Source: Corynespora cassiicola
Taxonomy: Eukaryota; Ascomycota; Dothideomycetes; Pleosporales; Corynesporascaceae
NCBI GenBank assembly: GCA_022059125.1
Contig: JAEUWY010000020.1
Coordinates: 1,612,001 to 1,676,000, forward strand
Length of the DNA: 64,000 nucleotides
Direction of reading: 5' to 3'
The stretch's first letter is position 1, and every line of letters starts with the position of its first letter. The notes beneath the pieces were generated by a model that was not told the DNA's origin, did no database searches, and was given only the letters and a program-made list of their open reading frames with translations. Positions 11,164 through 22,204 of the stretch are shown one piece after another. A program made the position numbers and the translations under genes.

Positions 11164-13280
11164 ACTGATGCATGCAATATTCTGATGTAAGATATAAGTG
11201 ATGTATAGTTGCGAAGTGGTGTGTAGTTGCGAAGCGAAGGTGTTGAACTGGATATATACCACAGAACTCGGGGATCACCATCCCGAACCTATGTAACGCA
11301 AACGTGATCACCTGCCCCAAAATGAAAGGGGCTGCGTGGATCACCTTTAAATTGCTTAGCTAGCTAGATTAATTGCGAACAAGTCGGTGATTCTGGATCA
11401 CCAGGCAAAGGGTCTAGGCTACCCAATCTAATGTGATCTGCACTAGCCCTTCCTCAATTGTGATTGTGGAGTTGCTGGCCTTTTTTGCAGGAGACTATCT
11501 ACTATAGGCCCCACAACTTGATGCAGAAAATCCTTAGATTAAGATAACGATGTTTTGTTATGGTGAACACAGCATCGACGTGTTCTTGCCCACCTGGTAG
11601 TCACCCCTGCCAAGAACTATGTGTGAAAATTGACTCTCCATACCTTGATAATATATTGCCGACACGGAAATGTCATCTATATTCACTTCTTAGACCGGAA
11701 CGGAACTGTTCTGGCTTTCCGTGATCAGGGAGAGCTAAGTGGCGCCGAATTCAGAATGACGATTAGGGCGGCACTGTCACTTGACTTACTCAGTTAGCCC
11801 CCGAATTATTTGACCAATGAGACATGGTATCTCCAATTATTTGGGGAAGGTTCTCCAAAAAGCTTGTTCTATCACTTGCATTGCGCTGCAAGTTGATTAC
11901 CAGTCTACTGCGGCTACGGAATGTTTCCGTCTTTTGTAGGCTCCTCGTCGCGCTCGCAGTTAAACAATCATTACATCAGCTTCCTGTTATATAGTCCTTG
12001 TATTCTATTTTCTCCATGGTACATATAGGTAGTCATGCCATTCTCCCCGCCTTTTGGGTCACAGGGGGTCAATAGGCACCGAGATGATTACAGCCTGTAA
12101 ACATTGCATGTGGGTCAACAATCTTAGATAGCGAGGAAGCTCACATTATCTGCGTACGTTTGGTTGCCCCCTCCCCCCCCTTTGTTTGAGCTTCTGTCCT
12201 GATGTGATTGAAGGAGACTTTTCGAGACATGTCAAAGCTTACATTTTTCGTCTGGAACTCTTAGATAAAAGCGAATGGTCTGAGTCTCCACCTTTGGCAA
12301 TTATTCATATTGGAGGCCATTGCTCTCAGCCACTAAATCATTTTATCATGATTTATGGAGGATATTGAAATATATAGCTCTATACTCTCCCTTATAGATC
12401 TGACATCAAAAAGGCAATTGCCATGGAAGAGAAATGATAGATCAGCCGCTGCGACTGTTTTAAGCCATTAAAAGAACAATTAGTCACTCATCGCTGATTT
12501 TGGAAGCTGCAATTCTCTTCATCGTAAAGGATGATAAAGTGAATGATCTGTTTGTTGAGCACTCGACCAAGTGTTTTTTTAGAAACAAAAAAGGGAAGGA
12601 AAGGTGTTAAGAGCTGACACAGCTTGTTAGTGGGCCACGCCCAAGGTGCTCGGTCGTATTTTCACCAGAGCCAATAGGCTATCGCACGTCTCCATGATTG
12701 TAGTCTATGCCAACACTCCTAGCAAACTCCACTCCATTATTTCGCTTATATGTACGTGTCTAACATCGTTTTGTCCCTCTCTAGTGGACGTGAAAGCTTA
12801 TGTGAAAGGATTGTGCCGAACTCCTCTCAGATTCTTTGTATACTAAAGTTTCGTATCAACACTAATTATTAATAGTAGTAATCTTGTGGAGGTCGGAGTT
12901 ACCGTGGTTGTTGTGACAATTTTAGAATATTCTGATGGCATTCATGATCGTGCAGGGAGATCTGGTCAATCGCTTGCAGTGTATACTTGAAGTATGCTGC
13001 TCAACCCATAATGCCGTACGGTTGATGTCGCCATCCATTACCCCGCAGTGCCTGAATGTGTCGATCCACTGCTTTTCTATCCGCCGAGATCTTGCCCAGC
13101 TCGGAACCATCCACAGCTGCCTAATCTGGTCTCGCTGCCAAGACGCAGACCATGACGACAATGCGATTGCCCTCTCGCATGCAGTAATTCTCTCTGCAAT
13201 CCACTGCAAGGTACTCAAGTTCCTGCGCTTTTTAGTCAAGACTATGCATGTCCCTGATAAGATACCGCGGAACTCCGGAG
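11164..13280. other. Intergenic region, no gene seen
   Basis: About 2.1 kb between the divergent esterase and carboxypeptidase genes. It includes a C-rich tract near 12170-12180 and scattered AT-rich stretches. Frames are short and lack motifs. Confidence 0.5.
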
Positions 13281-13290
13281 TATAAAAGGG
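13281..13290 (+). promoter_or_regulatory. TATA box of the carboxypeptidase gene
   Basis: TATAAAAGGG, a consensus TATA element 72-81 nt upstream of the ATG at 13362, at a distance that leaves a short 5' UTR. Confidence 0.6.
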
Positions 13291-13361
13291 GCTCTTTGAT
13301 AGAGGCCCAGAGCCGCCCCTCGTCAATATATCTCCTCATCTGCCAGTTGGGATATTGAACC

Positions 13362-14822
13362 ATGATACTGGGTGCAGCAAAATTGGCCGCTTTGGCCTTG
13401 TCTATATCTTCGACAATTGGGTCTCCGATTCAGCCTGAAAGTAGATCCAACGAAGTCAGCTATGATGGCTACCGCGTCTACAGTATCGTTCCCTCATCAG
13501 CCGAAGAAGCTCGGGATTTGGAGCGGCGTTTCGCGCATTACAACACGCATGTAATTCGCGATGCCCTCAACGTCGCCATTCCACCATCAGATATCGCCGA
13601 GTTCAATTCTCTCGGACTTGAAGCTAGCTTGGTCAATCGAGACTTGGGTAAATATATCCGAGACACGGACAAACCATCAAAATACCACCGGGGTCTCCAC
13701 AAACGTGGAGAACTACCCGATCTATCGTGGTTCGATACATATCATGAATACTCTGATCATCTTCGATATTGGGATGATCTAGTTCACGCGTTTCCCAAGA
13801 ACTCGAAGAAATTTGAAATCGGGAAGTCGTACGAGAACCGGACCATTTATGCCTTCCATCTCTGGGGAAAAGGCGGGGAGGAGAAGTATGAGAAAGAAGA
13901 GACAGAGAAGCCAGTGATACTGTGGCATGCGACTGTCCATGCCCGGGAATGGATCAGTACCATGGTAGGCCAACAGCCGATGTCTTCCATCATCGTTGAT
14001 ATGAGCTAACAGGACACGTGTAGGTGATTGAGTACTTGGCATACCAACTCATCGACGGGTACAAGTCGGGAGATGCGAATGTGACCAGTTTCCTGGACTA
14101 CTACGATTTCTATCTCGTTCCTTTCCACAACCCCGACGGTAGGTCTCCAGTAGTCGCGGTCCCATACGAACAAACCTCGCTAATCTGCGACAGGATTCGC
14201 CTACACCCAGACTAACGACCGTTTGTGGCGGAAGAACAGACAGCCACGCCCTAGCCTCAACTCCACCTGCCTAGGCACAGATGGAAATCGCAACTGGAAG
14301 TTCGAATGGGACGCTGAGCCACCAGAGGGCGGGTCCTCTCCGGACCCTTGCTCGCAAACCTACCGCGGCCTTGCGCCCGGAGATACACCGGAGAACCAAG
14401 CACTCGACACGCTCTCGGCAACGCTTTCGCAGACGGGGGCGGGCATTAGGTCATTCATCGACTTCCACTCGTACGGACAGCTCGTGCTCACGCCCTACGG
14501 CTTCAGCTGCGACCCTCTACCTGAAACACTGCCCCGCATGCTAGAAGTCGCAGGCGGCACTGCGGGAGCCATCGAGGCCGCAAGTGAGCGGGGAAGCGTA
14601 TATGAGTTTGGACCGGGCTGCCAGATCCTGTACTTTTCGACGGGCAATTCGCGAGACCACCACTACGCCGTGCACGGAGCCAACCACTCTTGGACTCTGG
14701 AGCTGAGCCCCCAGAATCAGCAAGGAGGAGGATTCGTCCTGCCACCCGAAGAAATTTGGCCGGTTGTACGGGAGCAGTGGGCAGGGCAGCTGTGGCTGTT
14801 GAGTAATGTGTGGGAAGACTAG
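13362..14822 (+). CDS. Secreted zinc carboxypeptidase (M14A)
   Basis: Extracellular metallocarboxypeptidase that removes C-terminal residues from peptides, made as a zymogen. Exons 13362-13964, 14024-14138 and 14194-14822 give 448 aa. A signal peptide (LAALALSISSTIGS) is followed by a propeptide of roughly 100 residues ending near a Lys-Arg site (HKR before GELPD). The catalytic domain carries HAREW (zinc His about 192 and Glu about 195), FHNPDG, the Arg/Asn substrate-carboxylate region DGNRNWKFEW, IDFHSYGQ (zinc His about 331) and SWTLELSP (general-base Glu about 408). Both introns sit next to conserved motifs, which fixes their boundaries. Confidence 0.93.
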
Positions 14823-15736
14823 AACGCTTGGCCTTATTACATGACCAAGAGAGAAAACCCCCTTGGTAGTCCAATTGACCAGTAGCTTCTTGGTACATTC
14901 TTGGTTCATGCACAAATTTTCTCTAAATCTCCAAACCTGCTGCTGACTTTACATCCTCGGCATTTGCCGAGGAAAGTTCCTTATTTCAGGCATGGATTAC
15001 TTTAGCATGGACGTTCTAAGGGGCATGCGATCTATCCATCTCTTTCAGAAACATTCTGTTTCCTAAGATACTAGTGTGTTTACACATGCTCTGCTCTGCG
15101 CTATTCCTTTTCTCAAATCTCTTTCCCAAAAAAAAAAAGTTCATACTGCGAGCAAAACTGTGCATCGGAGATACCGGAGCGGAGAATAAACCTTGAAGAG
15201 ATCTTCCAGTAGTGGCTGCACCATCGTGTGAGTACTGAGCTGAGCTGCTGAACGTTTGTGTGGGTGCTTCTCGTATTTCCGCTTTTCCTGCGATCAAAGC
15301 GTGTGCTAGGTATTTATTCGGCCGAGCGAGGCGACTAGTGCCGTACATGCATCGCCACCCGCCTGGCCGTTGTGGAAAAAAAGGGGGGCCAAGTGCGAGA
15401 AGTCGATGCGGCGTGTCCGCAAGGCTTTTCCTAGCTGAAACCAAATATCGCCGTCACCGGTTGCCAGTGTCATGATGCTGCAGCCTTTCTCAACCAATTG
15501 AACCGTTCTTTTTCGAGTTGTTTACCTTGTCAGGGCATGATCGTCACGCATGCACATCCTGGCATGCCACGGCTCCGACCCACTGTTTGGGCCGTCAACA
15601 ATGAGCTTTTCCGGCGAAAGCACTGCCGACTGCTTGGGAGGGTGGTCCAAGATTTACCCCTAAATTTTCGATTTTGTCGTATATTCTGTGTCGATTCCAC
15701 ATCGACATCACCAAACGAACGACGTTGGATCGGAAA
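14823..15736. other. Intergenic region, no gene seen
   Basis: About 0.9 kb; contains an A-run near 15129-15138 and no recognisable gene. Confidence 0.5.
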
Positions 15737-16917
15737 ATGTATCGCCCACGAACAGCATGCGAGGGCATCTTCTTCGGGACTACTTTGGTGCAAGCCATCG
15801 GCGTCACAGTACTTGAAATGTAGGCAATCGCCATTGAATCCCATCCTTGTCCGTGGCTAACCAATCAATAGAGTTGTGTTGGGGAGGTACTACATGTGGA
15901 TAACGCCAGTAGCATATCAGGTCCAGAGATCATACGTTGTACCTGTCAATTTTGGCCTCTTTGTGTTTGGTCTCTTTTACGAAGTCGCTCTGACCTTCGA
16001 CGCCCTGAGACTGAAGAATAATGTCCAGGTATTTGCCATTAGCATTTGTAATGCTCTTCTCGTTGTCTTCTCTATCATGCGTTATGGACAGACGTTGGAG
16101 GTGAATGATGGGCTGAGCACATCAATTGCGGCTGGAAACATACCGCTGGTCGACCACTCTGTTGAGTTTTGGGGAAGGGTACAGGCAGCCATGATCACGG
16201 GAACCATTGTTCTTGGGATTAGCACTATAATTCTATGGCTCTGCGCCTTCCGGCTTAATCGAGAGTTTGCATGGGCTATATACCGGCATATCAGTGGCAG
16301 TCGACAAACGCGACGTCGTTTTCTTGCATACGAGGTACGTAGACCATCTAAAATTGCTGTATCATGCTGATCAATTACAAGACCCTTGTCGTTTTGATCA
16401 AAGTGGAGATCTTCTTCTTCATTGGTTTTATTATCAACTACGGCTTTGTCAACGTCCATTACGACATACCAGAATTTCCTATCACCATGTGCCTCATTCC
16501 TATCGTACTGGCCATGGCATTCATGGGAATTTACTTCACAAGAAAGGAAAAGCGTTTAGGCGCCATAATCATCATCGTAAGGCACGACACATTTGTACGG
16601 AGGTGCGCATACTGACAGCTACCATTTAGGTTCTACGCCTTGGGGAGATAGCTTACCTGAATAGTCGCATCGTTGTCATGTATGGAAAGGGCATAAGAGG
16701 AAACACCGGCTTCAAAGATGAAATGCTACTCTTTGCATTCAGCAGTCTCAACTTCTCTGTACTAATTTGCCTTAACTCGATCGTTTGCGTCGGGAACTTC
16801 GGAAAAGGATTGAAACCTCTACTTCTATACCACGGCCGGGAAGAGAAAGAGACATCATACGAATTCCAACCGCTCCACTATCAAGGATACCAATCTTCGC
16901 GATTGGACTTGGATTAG
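15737..16917 (+). CDS. UPF0658-like Golgi/endomembrane multi-pass protein
   Basis: Four exons (15737-15819, 15872-16334, 16382-16576, 16630-16917) give 342 aa. The 15737 ATG is the first in a frame opened by an upstream stop, and it adds a first helix (GIFFGTTLVQAIGVTVLEI) before the second exon. Further helices include VPVNFGLFVFGLFYEVALTF, VFAISICNALLVVFSIMRY, TGTIVLGISTIILWLCAF, IFFFIGFIINYGFV and TMCLIPIVLAMAFMGIYF. The pattern of a dibasic loop followed by a KVEIFFFIGF helix, and NFGKGLKP near the end, resembles the UPF0658 family (S. pombe SPAC1952.10c). Function is unknown; the family name is from memory of its layout. Confidence 0.6.
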
Positions 16918-17565
16918 CTTACGACCGATGAAGGCTTTTGCCGCGTTTAATAATGTAATACACTAATAGATTTCCATAGACGAAGTCGCTCTATCGAACC
17001 TCGTCGTTCCGACAACACTTTCTCAGGATTCCCTCGCAGCATGTCCAGGTGCTCAGGTACACAATGCACGTGTCACGCATCCCAAGCTCAGTCTCTACAC
17101 CATCCAACCTTCCCCCCGAGATCGACTTTGGAATCTGAGAGCAGACTCGGAGCTCAGCGGCACGCATGACATCATCCGGCGGCCCCTACCCCCAAAAACA
17201 CCTTAGCATGCGGAGAAGCCCTCAACACCACGCGCGAACGACCACCACCACCATGCGAAAAGTTCGGGGCCCCATCGCCCACGCAATCTCTTGACTCGCG
17301 CATCGTCAACGCGGCCGCACCTCCATTGGTCAATTTCCGATGTCCCCCAGGACCCCGAGATAAGAGCGTCGGCATTACTTTGAGCAACCCGCGAATTTTT
17401 CTAGCAGCCAAAGCCGCAATCCGCCTAGGCTAGGAACCAGGGACTGCAAGGAAAAAAAATCCGGCGCCTTAGTATATAATGTAGAACGCTGCGGAGCGCG
17501 TTCCGATGAACACGACCCCCATTCCGAACGCCCTCCTCGCCCAAGCCAGGCTCCACGATACCACC
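16918..17565. other. Intergenic region with promoter of the dipeptidase gene
   Basis: No gene seen. GC-rich from about 17100. Contains a TATA-like element, listed separately. Confidence 0.5.
17473..17480 (+). promoter_or_regulatory. TATA-like element upstream of the dipeptidase
   Basis: TATATAAT. With the usual 30-40 nt spacing, transcription would start near 17505-17515. This puts the ATG at 17506 at or before the cap and favours the ATG at 17566. Confidence 0.45.
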
Positions 17566-19110
17566 ATGGCCTTCACAATCCCCCGTGTCGCAACCGCCGC
17601 CGTGCTCGCCGCGCTCGCCTCCCCCACCCTGGCCAGCTACGCCTTCTACGTGGGCAAAAACCTCACCGCGGACGGGAGCGTCCTCCTCGGCGGCACCGGC
17701 GAAGAAGTATCCTCGCACTGGCTCCAACTCTTCCCCGCAAAGGACCACCCCGCTAACGCGACCCTCACCGTCGGCGTGACACAAGATGCCAGCATCCCCG
17801 GCGAACTGTTCCAGATCCCGCAGGTCCCGCACACGCTGCGCTACCTCTCCATGGAGTACTCCGACTTTGAAGGATTCCCCGCGCCGCTGACCAACGGGGG
17901 CGTCAACGAGCGGGGCGTCGCCGTGCGCGACGTCTGGGCCCAGAACCGCGAGGAGTTGGTCGCTATGACGCCGACGCCGCAGCGTGGGGTGCAGTACTCT
18001 GATTTTGCGCGGATTGTGCTCGAACGCGCGAGTTCGGCACGAGAAGGGGTGGAGATTATCGGAGAGCTGATGGCAGAGTACGGCGAGGCGACGTATGGGG
18101 GGAACTCACATCTGATTGCGGACAAGGACGAGGGGTGGGTGGTGTGGGAGTTTGCTGGCGGGGCGAAGCTGTGGGCTGCGGAGCGGTTGGGGGAGAATGA
18201 GGTGCGCGTCTCGTATCCGGGATACATTGAGGACTTTCCTACGAACTGGACGGGGAACCCGGATTATATGGGATCGCCAAATTTGGTCTCTTTCGCTGTG
18301 GAGCAGGGATGGTTCCATCCTGAGAATGAGACTTTCAACATCTTCAAGGTGTACGGCGAGCAGGGCGTGAACCTCACCGCGAGGGACGGCGGCTTCAAAT
18401 ACATGTCCCAGGCCGCCCTGGAGAACGCGACCCTCGCCATGGCCCCCGTCACCGAAGAAGATCTCATCAAGCGCGTCCGCGACCACCGCATCGCCGACGA
18501 CGAAGCCGGATACGGCCAGGTTGTCAGCCTCCGTGCCGGCCTCGACGCAGACATGATCCGCATTTGGATCGCGCCCACGGGCTCCGTGACCGCGCCCTTC
18601 GTCCCCTGGTGGCTCGGCGTCAAGGACGACGCCGTACCCCCCGAGTTCGGCGAGCACCGCTACCTGACAAAGGACGCCGCGAGCACCTTTCTCAACCCAG
18701 ACTACCAGTTCCAGGAGGCTTCGCAGTTTGCGGGCCGGCTGTTCAAGCGCCTGCTCTACTACACGTGCTCGGATCCCGACGCCTATCTTCCGGTCGTGAC
18801 GAAGATGCTCGAATCGTTTGAGAACAGGTCGCGCACGGATATGGAGTGGGTGGAGAAGAGCGCGCAGACGCTGATTGATGCCGGCGACCGCCAGTCGGCG
18901 CGCGAAGTGTTGACCTTCTACTCGCAGACGCGGGCAGGCAAGGCGATGGAGCTGGGCAAGACGATGACGAATGCATTGGATGCGTACATCAAGTTGGCGG
19001 GTCTGTGGAAGTCGCCCGTGGGCAGCCAGATCAATGACGCTGGCGAGGGCGCTGAGACGGTGAACTGCTTGGTTGGATTTGATCCTGATCAACCAGCTTG
19101 GGCGCAGTAG
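17566..19110 (+). CDS. Secreted dipeptidase, peptidase family C69
   Basis: Ntn-hydrolase-fold dipeptidase, probably extracellular. Intronless; 514 aa from the ATG at 17566 (ACCACCATGG context), which opens a signal peptide (VATAAVLAALASPTLA). An in-frame ATG at 17506 would add 20 residues that do not look like part of a signal. The mature N-terminus begins SYAFYVGKNLTADGS and continues GGTGEEVSSHW, then NGGVNERGVAV, YGGNSHLIADKDEGWV and WVVWEFAGG, all typical of C69 enzymes. In this family the residue just after the cleaved leader is normally the Cys nucleophile; here the aligned position appears to be Ser. The C-terminal half (DAASTFLNPDYQF) matches full-length family members. Confidence 0.85.
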   Translation: MAFTIPRVATAAVLAALASPTLASYAFYVGKNLTADGSVLLGGTGEEVSSHWLQLFPAKDHPANATLTVGVTQDASIPGELFQIPQVPHTLRYLSMEYSDFEGFPAPLTNGGVNERGVAVRDVWAQNREELVAMTPTPQRGVQYSDFARIVLERASSAREGVEIIGELMAEYGEATYGGNSHLIADKDEGWVVWEFAGGAKLWAAERLGENEVRVSYPGYIEDFPTNWTGNPDYMGSPNLVSFAVEQGWFHPENETFNIFKVYGEQGVNLTARDGGFKYMSQAALENATLAMAPVTEEDLIKRVRDHRIADDEAGYGQVVSLRAGLDADMIRIWIAPTGSVTAPFVPWWLGVKDDAVPPEFGEHRYLTKDAASTFLNPDYQFQEASQFAGRLFKRLLYYTCSDPDAYLPVVTKMLESFENRSRTDMEWVEKSAQTLIDAGDRQSAREVLTFYSQTRAGKAMELGKTMTNALDAYIKLAGLWKSPVGSQINDAGEGAETVNCLVGFDPDQPAWAQ

Positions 19111-19463
19111 GAGGTCAAAATCCTCATGAATTGTAGTGTGTAATATCATCTGTAATTCGAATGTTAATATCCAGATGTATGTGCATCCTAGTCAAATGCC
19201 TCAAGTCGAACGGGTGCAGGACCTTTTCTCGTTAGTATAAGCTTTTGTACTAGTCAAACCTGGCTCTGATTCCCCAATGAAGAAGGGAGCTTCATCAGAC
19301 TCATACGGTAACAAAAGACGGTTACTAAAGGCAGGGGAAGCAACAGGACATCGAAGCATCATCCAACATTTCATTCATACATCGGATCTAAGTAGGTATC
19401 TATGGCGTGAGACGAATTTGTTTTTCGGCTTCTCTGTCTGAAGTAAGGGGAGGGGCGGGGCCG
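19111..19463. other. Convergent 3' intergenic region
   Basis: Space between the dipeptidase and PheRS beta stop codons; nothing recognised apart from presumed 3' UTRs. Confidence 0.5.
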
Positions 19464-21434
19464 CTACAAGAAGACCTCGAGGTTGAACTCTAGGGTGCTG
19501 ACAGGATATCTAGTAGAGTTAGCTATGCACTTTTACTCTGTAGACAAGTCTTACCCAAGTTCAAACTTTTGCAGCACTGACGGATGCAGAATACCAAAGG
19601 AGCCGATTGTGTGGTGCTTACCACCAATGTTGAGCTTGATGGCTGCGCCATGGCCCTTGAGGTAGGTGGGATCTATATTCGTTAGTCATGATCCAGATTT
19701 AACATATGTACGCTTCTTACCATCAAGCTCTTCAATCCAGTAGCCCTCAAGCTTCTCATTCTTCATCCCTTCCTCCCGCGTAATGAAAGCCGACTTGAGC
19801 ATCGACATCAGCCTATCCAGCAAACCGTGCACCTGCTCAAAGCCACTCGTCTTGCCCATGATAGCAGCTGCAAAGTGGCGCTCGTTGCGACTCTTGCGCT
19901 CTTGCGACAGATCCTTGAAGGCCACATCGCTGACTTCGAAAATCTTCATGGGGACAGCATGATGCTTGTTCGAGTTGATCGTCTTCAGCAGACCGGGCAG
20001 TAATGAAGTGCGCACGATCTGGTACTCGATGGTCTTGGGGTTTTCCAGCACCACCGCAGTGTTGCCATCGTCCTTGCGGTTGAGCCACTCGAAGTTCTCT
20101 TCATGTGAGCAGAGAATAAGAGGCATGACCTCTGTCCATCCGGCCGCTGCGCACTCGGTGCGAACAATATCACCTAGCTTGTTGATGGGCAAGGGAGCCG
20201 CAACAGCAGCCGACTTGTTAGGGAACACACGTGGAAGCTTGTTGAAGCCATAAGCAATAGCATAATCCTCCATGATGTCAGCCTGGTGCAAAACGTCCGC
20301 CCTGGTGATTGGGACAGAAACGTCAAGCAGGTTGCTGTCACCCTTTGAAGGAGTGACGCTATAGCCCATGCGAGAAAGGAGTTTGCAAATCTCCTCCGGT
20401 GGCAGATCCAAGCCGGTGACCTGGTTGAGATAGTCAACTTCGGCATGGAAGAGGCGAGGGTTGAGGTCTGGTGCTTCTCTGGATTCGTTGTTGTGCGGCG
20501 AAACGATATTGAGGGGTTCTATCGACTGAGCATAGCCACCAAACATGGCAACGAGAATCTGGTTCACGATCTCGACCTTTGTCTTGTCCAGTGCAGTAAT
20601 CTCAATCAGGACATTTTTCGTGTTAAGCGTAATCTTGCTGTGGTCTCCGTTGATGATGGGAGGGAGGGAAAGGACGGTTCGATTGGAGTCGTAAATGACT
20701 GGGTAAACTGGGGAGTCGCGAATGATGTGGAGGTATCGACCGAGATGCTTGTCTTTCTGTTCCACGTCGTTAGCCTGAACTGGACCAGGCTGGTGAGCAA
20801 CAGTACCTCGTAAAATTCCATGAGCTGTTTTCCATTCATCTTCTGCGTCTGGTTGAGGGGGATGAACTCAATCTCTTCCGGTGCAAGCGCTTCATAAGTG
20901 AAGGGGCCCTTGATTGCTGCGCATGGTCAGATGGATTACATTATACCCGCCATCACTATACCTACTGTCGAGGTCGTGCGTTCCGATTGAAACGAGTGTC
21001 CGCTGGCGTGCCAGATTCTGGTGGAGTTTATCTTGCAGTGCGATGAAGGAGTCGTATCGTTCCTGGGTGAACTCTATGCCTCTAAGAACTACTCCAGAGC
21101 AGAGAGGTCGGATCTTGGTGGTATCCTCGTTGATTGTGAGCGTCTCCAGTTCACCAGATGCAGGCCGAGACAGTGTCCACTCGGGGAGCTTCTGCTTCTC
21201 CAGGAACACACGTAGGTTCATGGCAATTCCCTCATAGCAGAGCATGTCATATCGGTTGGCCGGAATCTCAATCTTCAATTGTGGCTTCTCTCGCTCCTCT
21301 GCATTCGAGCTCTGGCTGGTGTCCTCGTCCAATTCGATTCCGAACTCGAAGCATAGTTCGTCGAACTCCTCGGTCGTGTAATCCTTCTCCAGCGCTTTGA
21401 GGAGCGCAGCCTTGTCTACCGAAATGGTCGGCAT
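19464..21434 (-). CDS. FRS1: Phenylalanyl-tRNA synthetase beta subunit, cytosolic
   Basis: Beta chain of the cytosolic (alpha-beta)2 phenylalanine-tRNA ligase. Five exons (21434-20966, 20916-20807, 20756-19721, 19672-19555, 19509-19464) give 592 aa, equal to the usual eukaryotic length. The start [15 protein letters not shown] is the standard N-terminus. B3/B4-type region: [17 protein letters not shown] and [22 protein letters not shown]. Next are [15 protein letters not shown] and [21 protein letters not shown], then the B5 domain and the catalytic-like core ([41 protein letters not shown]). The last exon encodes only [15 protein letters not shown] terminal residues. The intron between exons 2 and 3 could end at one of two AGs; the later one is used because it restores the [12 protein letters not shown] spacing. 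Confidence 0.95.
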
Positions 21435-22204
21435 ATTGGGCTGGTATAGTCGGTCGACGTGGGGCCAGAGGACGTATTTGACGCGATGAGGCGGGGTAAC
21501 TCGAAGCCGTCGAGGAAGGACTGGGTGGGTTGGTGGGTCCTGGTTTTTTTGAGGAAGAAAACCTGACAAGCTTGCGAACACTTCGAAGTTCAGCCAGGCT
21601 CGCAGCAGGCTCGAGTGTGTCAGAATATATGCGCCAACTCGAGGTGTAAATTATTCGATGACTCTAAACTTCGAGGGTTCCGGAATAACATCGGGCCGTC
21701 GAGGGACATCTAGTCTAAAACGGGAAGACCCGCCAAGCCCCGTGCTACCCCGCCATCATGCAGGTGCAGAGGTGATGTTCCAAGGTTGTGAACCACTGCA
21801 GAGAGGGAACCAAAAAGTAACAATATGCTATCAGATTGAATCGCCGAGCGCACGGCCTATGGTTGCAACTATGCAACGCGTGAACCAAAAGCAACGCCTA
21901 CCAATGCCATTTCGTGGTGAAGCCGAGTGTACGACTGTCGCCTTGATCCTTCAAGCGTATCCTCTCCCGCCAACCTTTTCAACACATTAGCCCGGGGACG
22001 AAACTCCGCACAGACATTCCCTAATGCATGCTGGTAAAAATGCTCCTCCACAGTGCCCGAGAACAAAGTCCAAATGTTTGCCATCTTCCCTTACGTAGTC
22101 TATGTCCAGCACATGACCCTAGGTGTGATGCCCAAGAAGCTGAGTAGAACATTGCTGTAGAGAAGAGACATTTCATCGAATAGAAGCCGCTGATTCAAAT
22201 GCAT
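21435..22204. other. Intergenic region, no gene seen
   Basis: Between the PheRS start and the MAPKK stop, both on the minus strand. A few short frames without motifs. Confidence 0.5.

Noticed and set aside
11164..13280. Small frames near 12186-12368 and 12646-12846.
   Set aside because: Under 70 codons, no motif and no plausible splicing to neighbours.
17506..17565. Upstream in-frame ATG of the dipeptidase as the start.
   Set aside because: The added 20 residues disrupt the signal peptide, and the TATA-like element at 17473 places transcription start at about this ATG. The ATG at 17566 has the better context.
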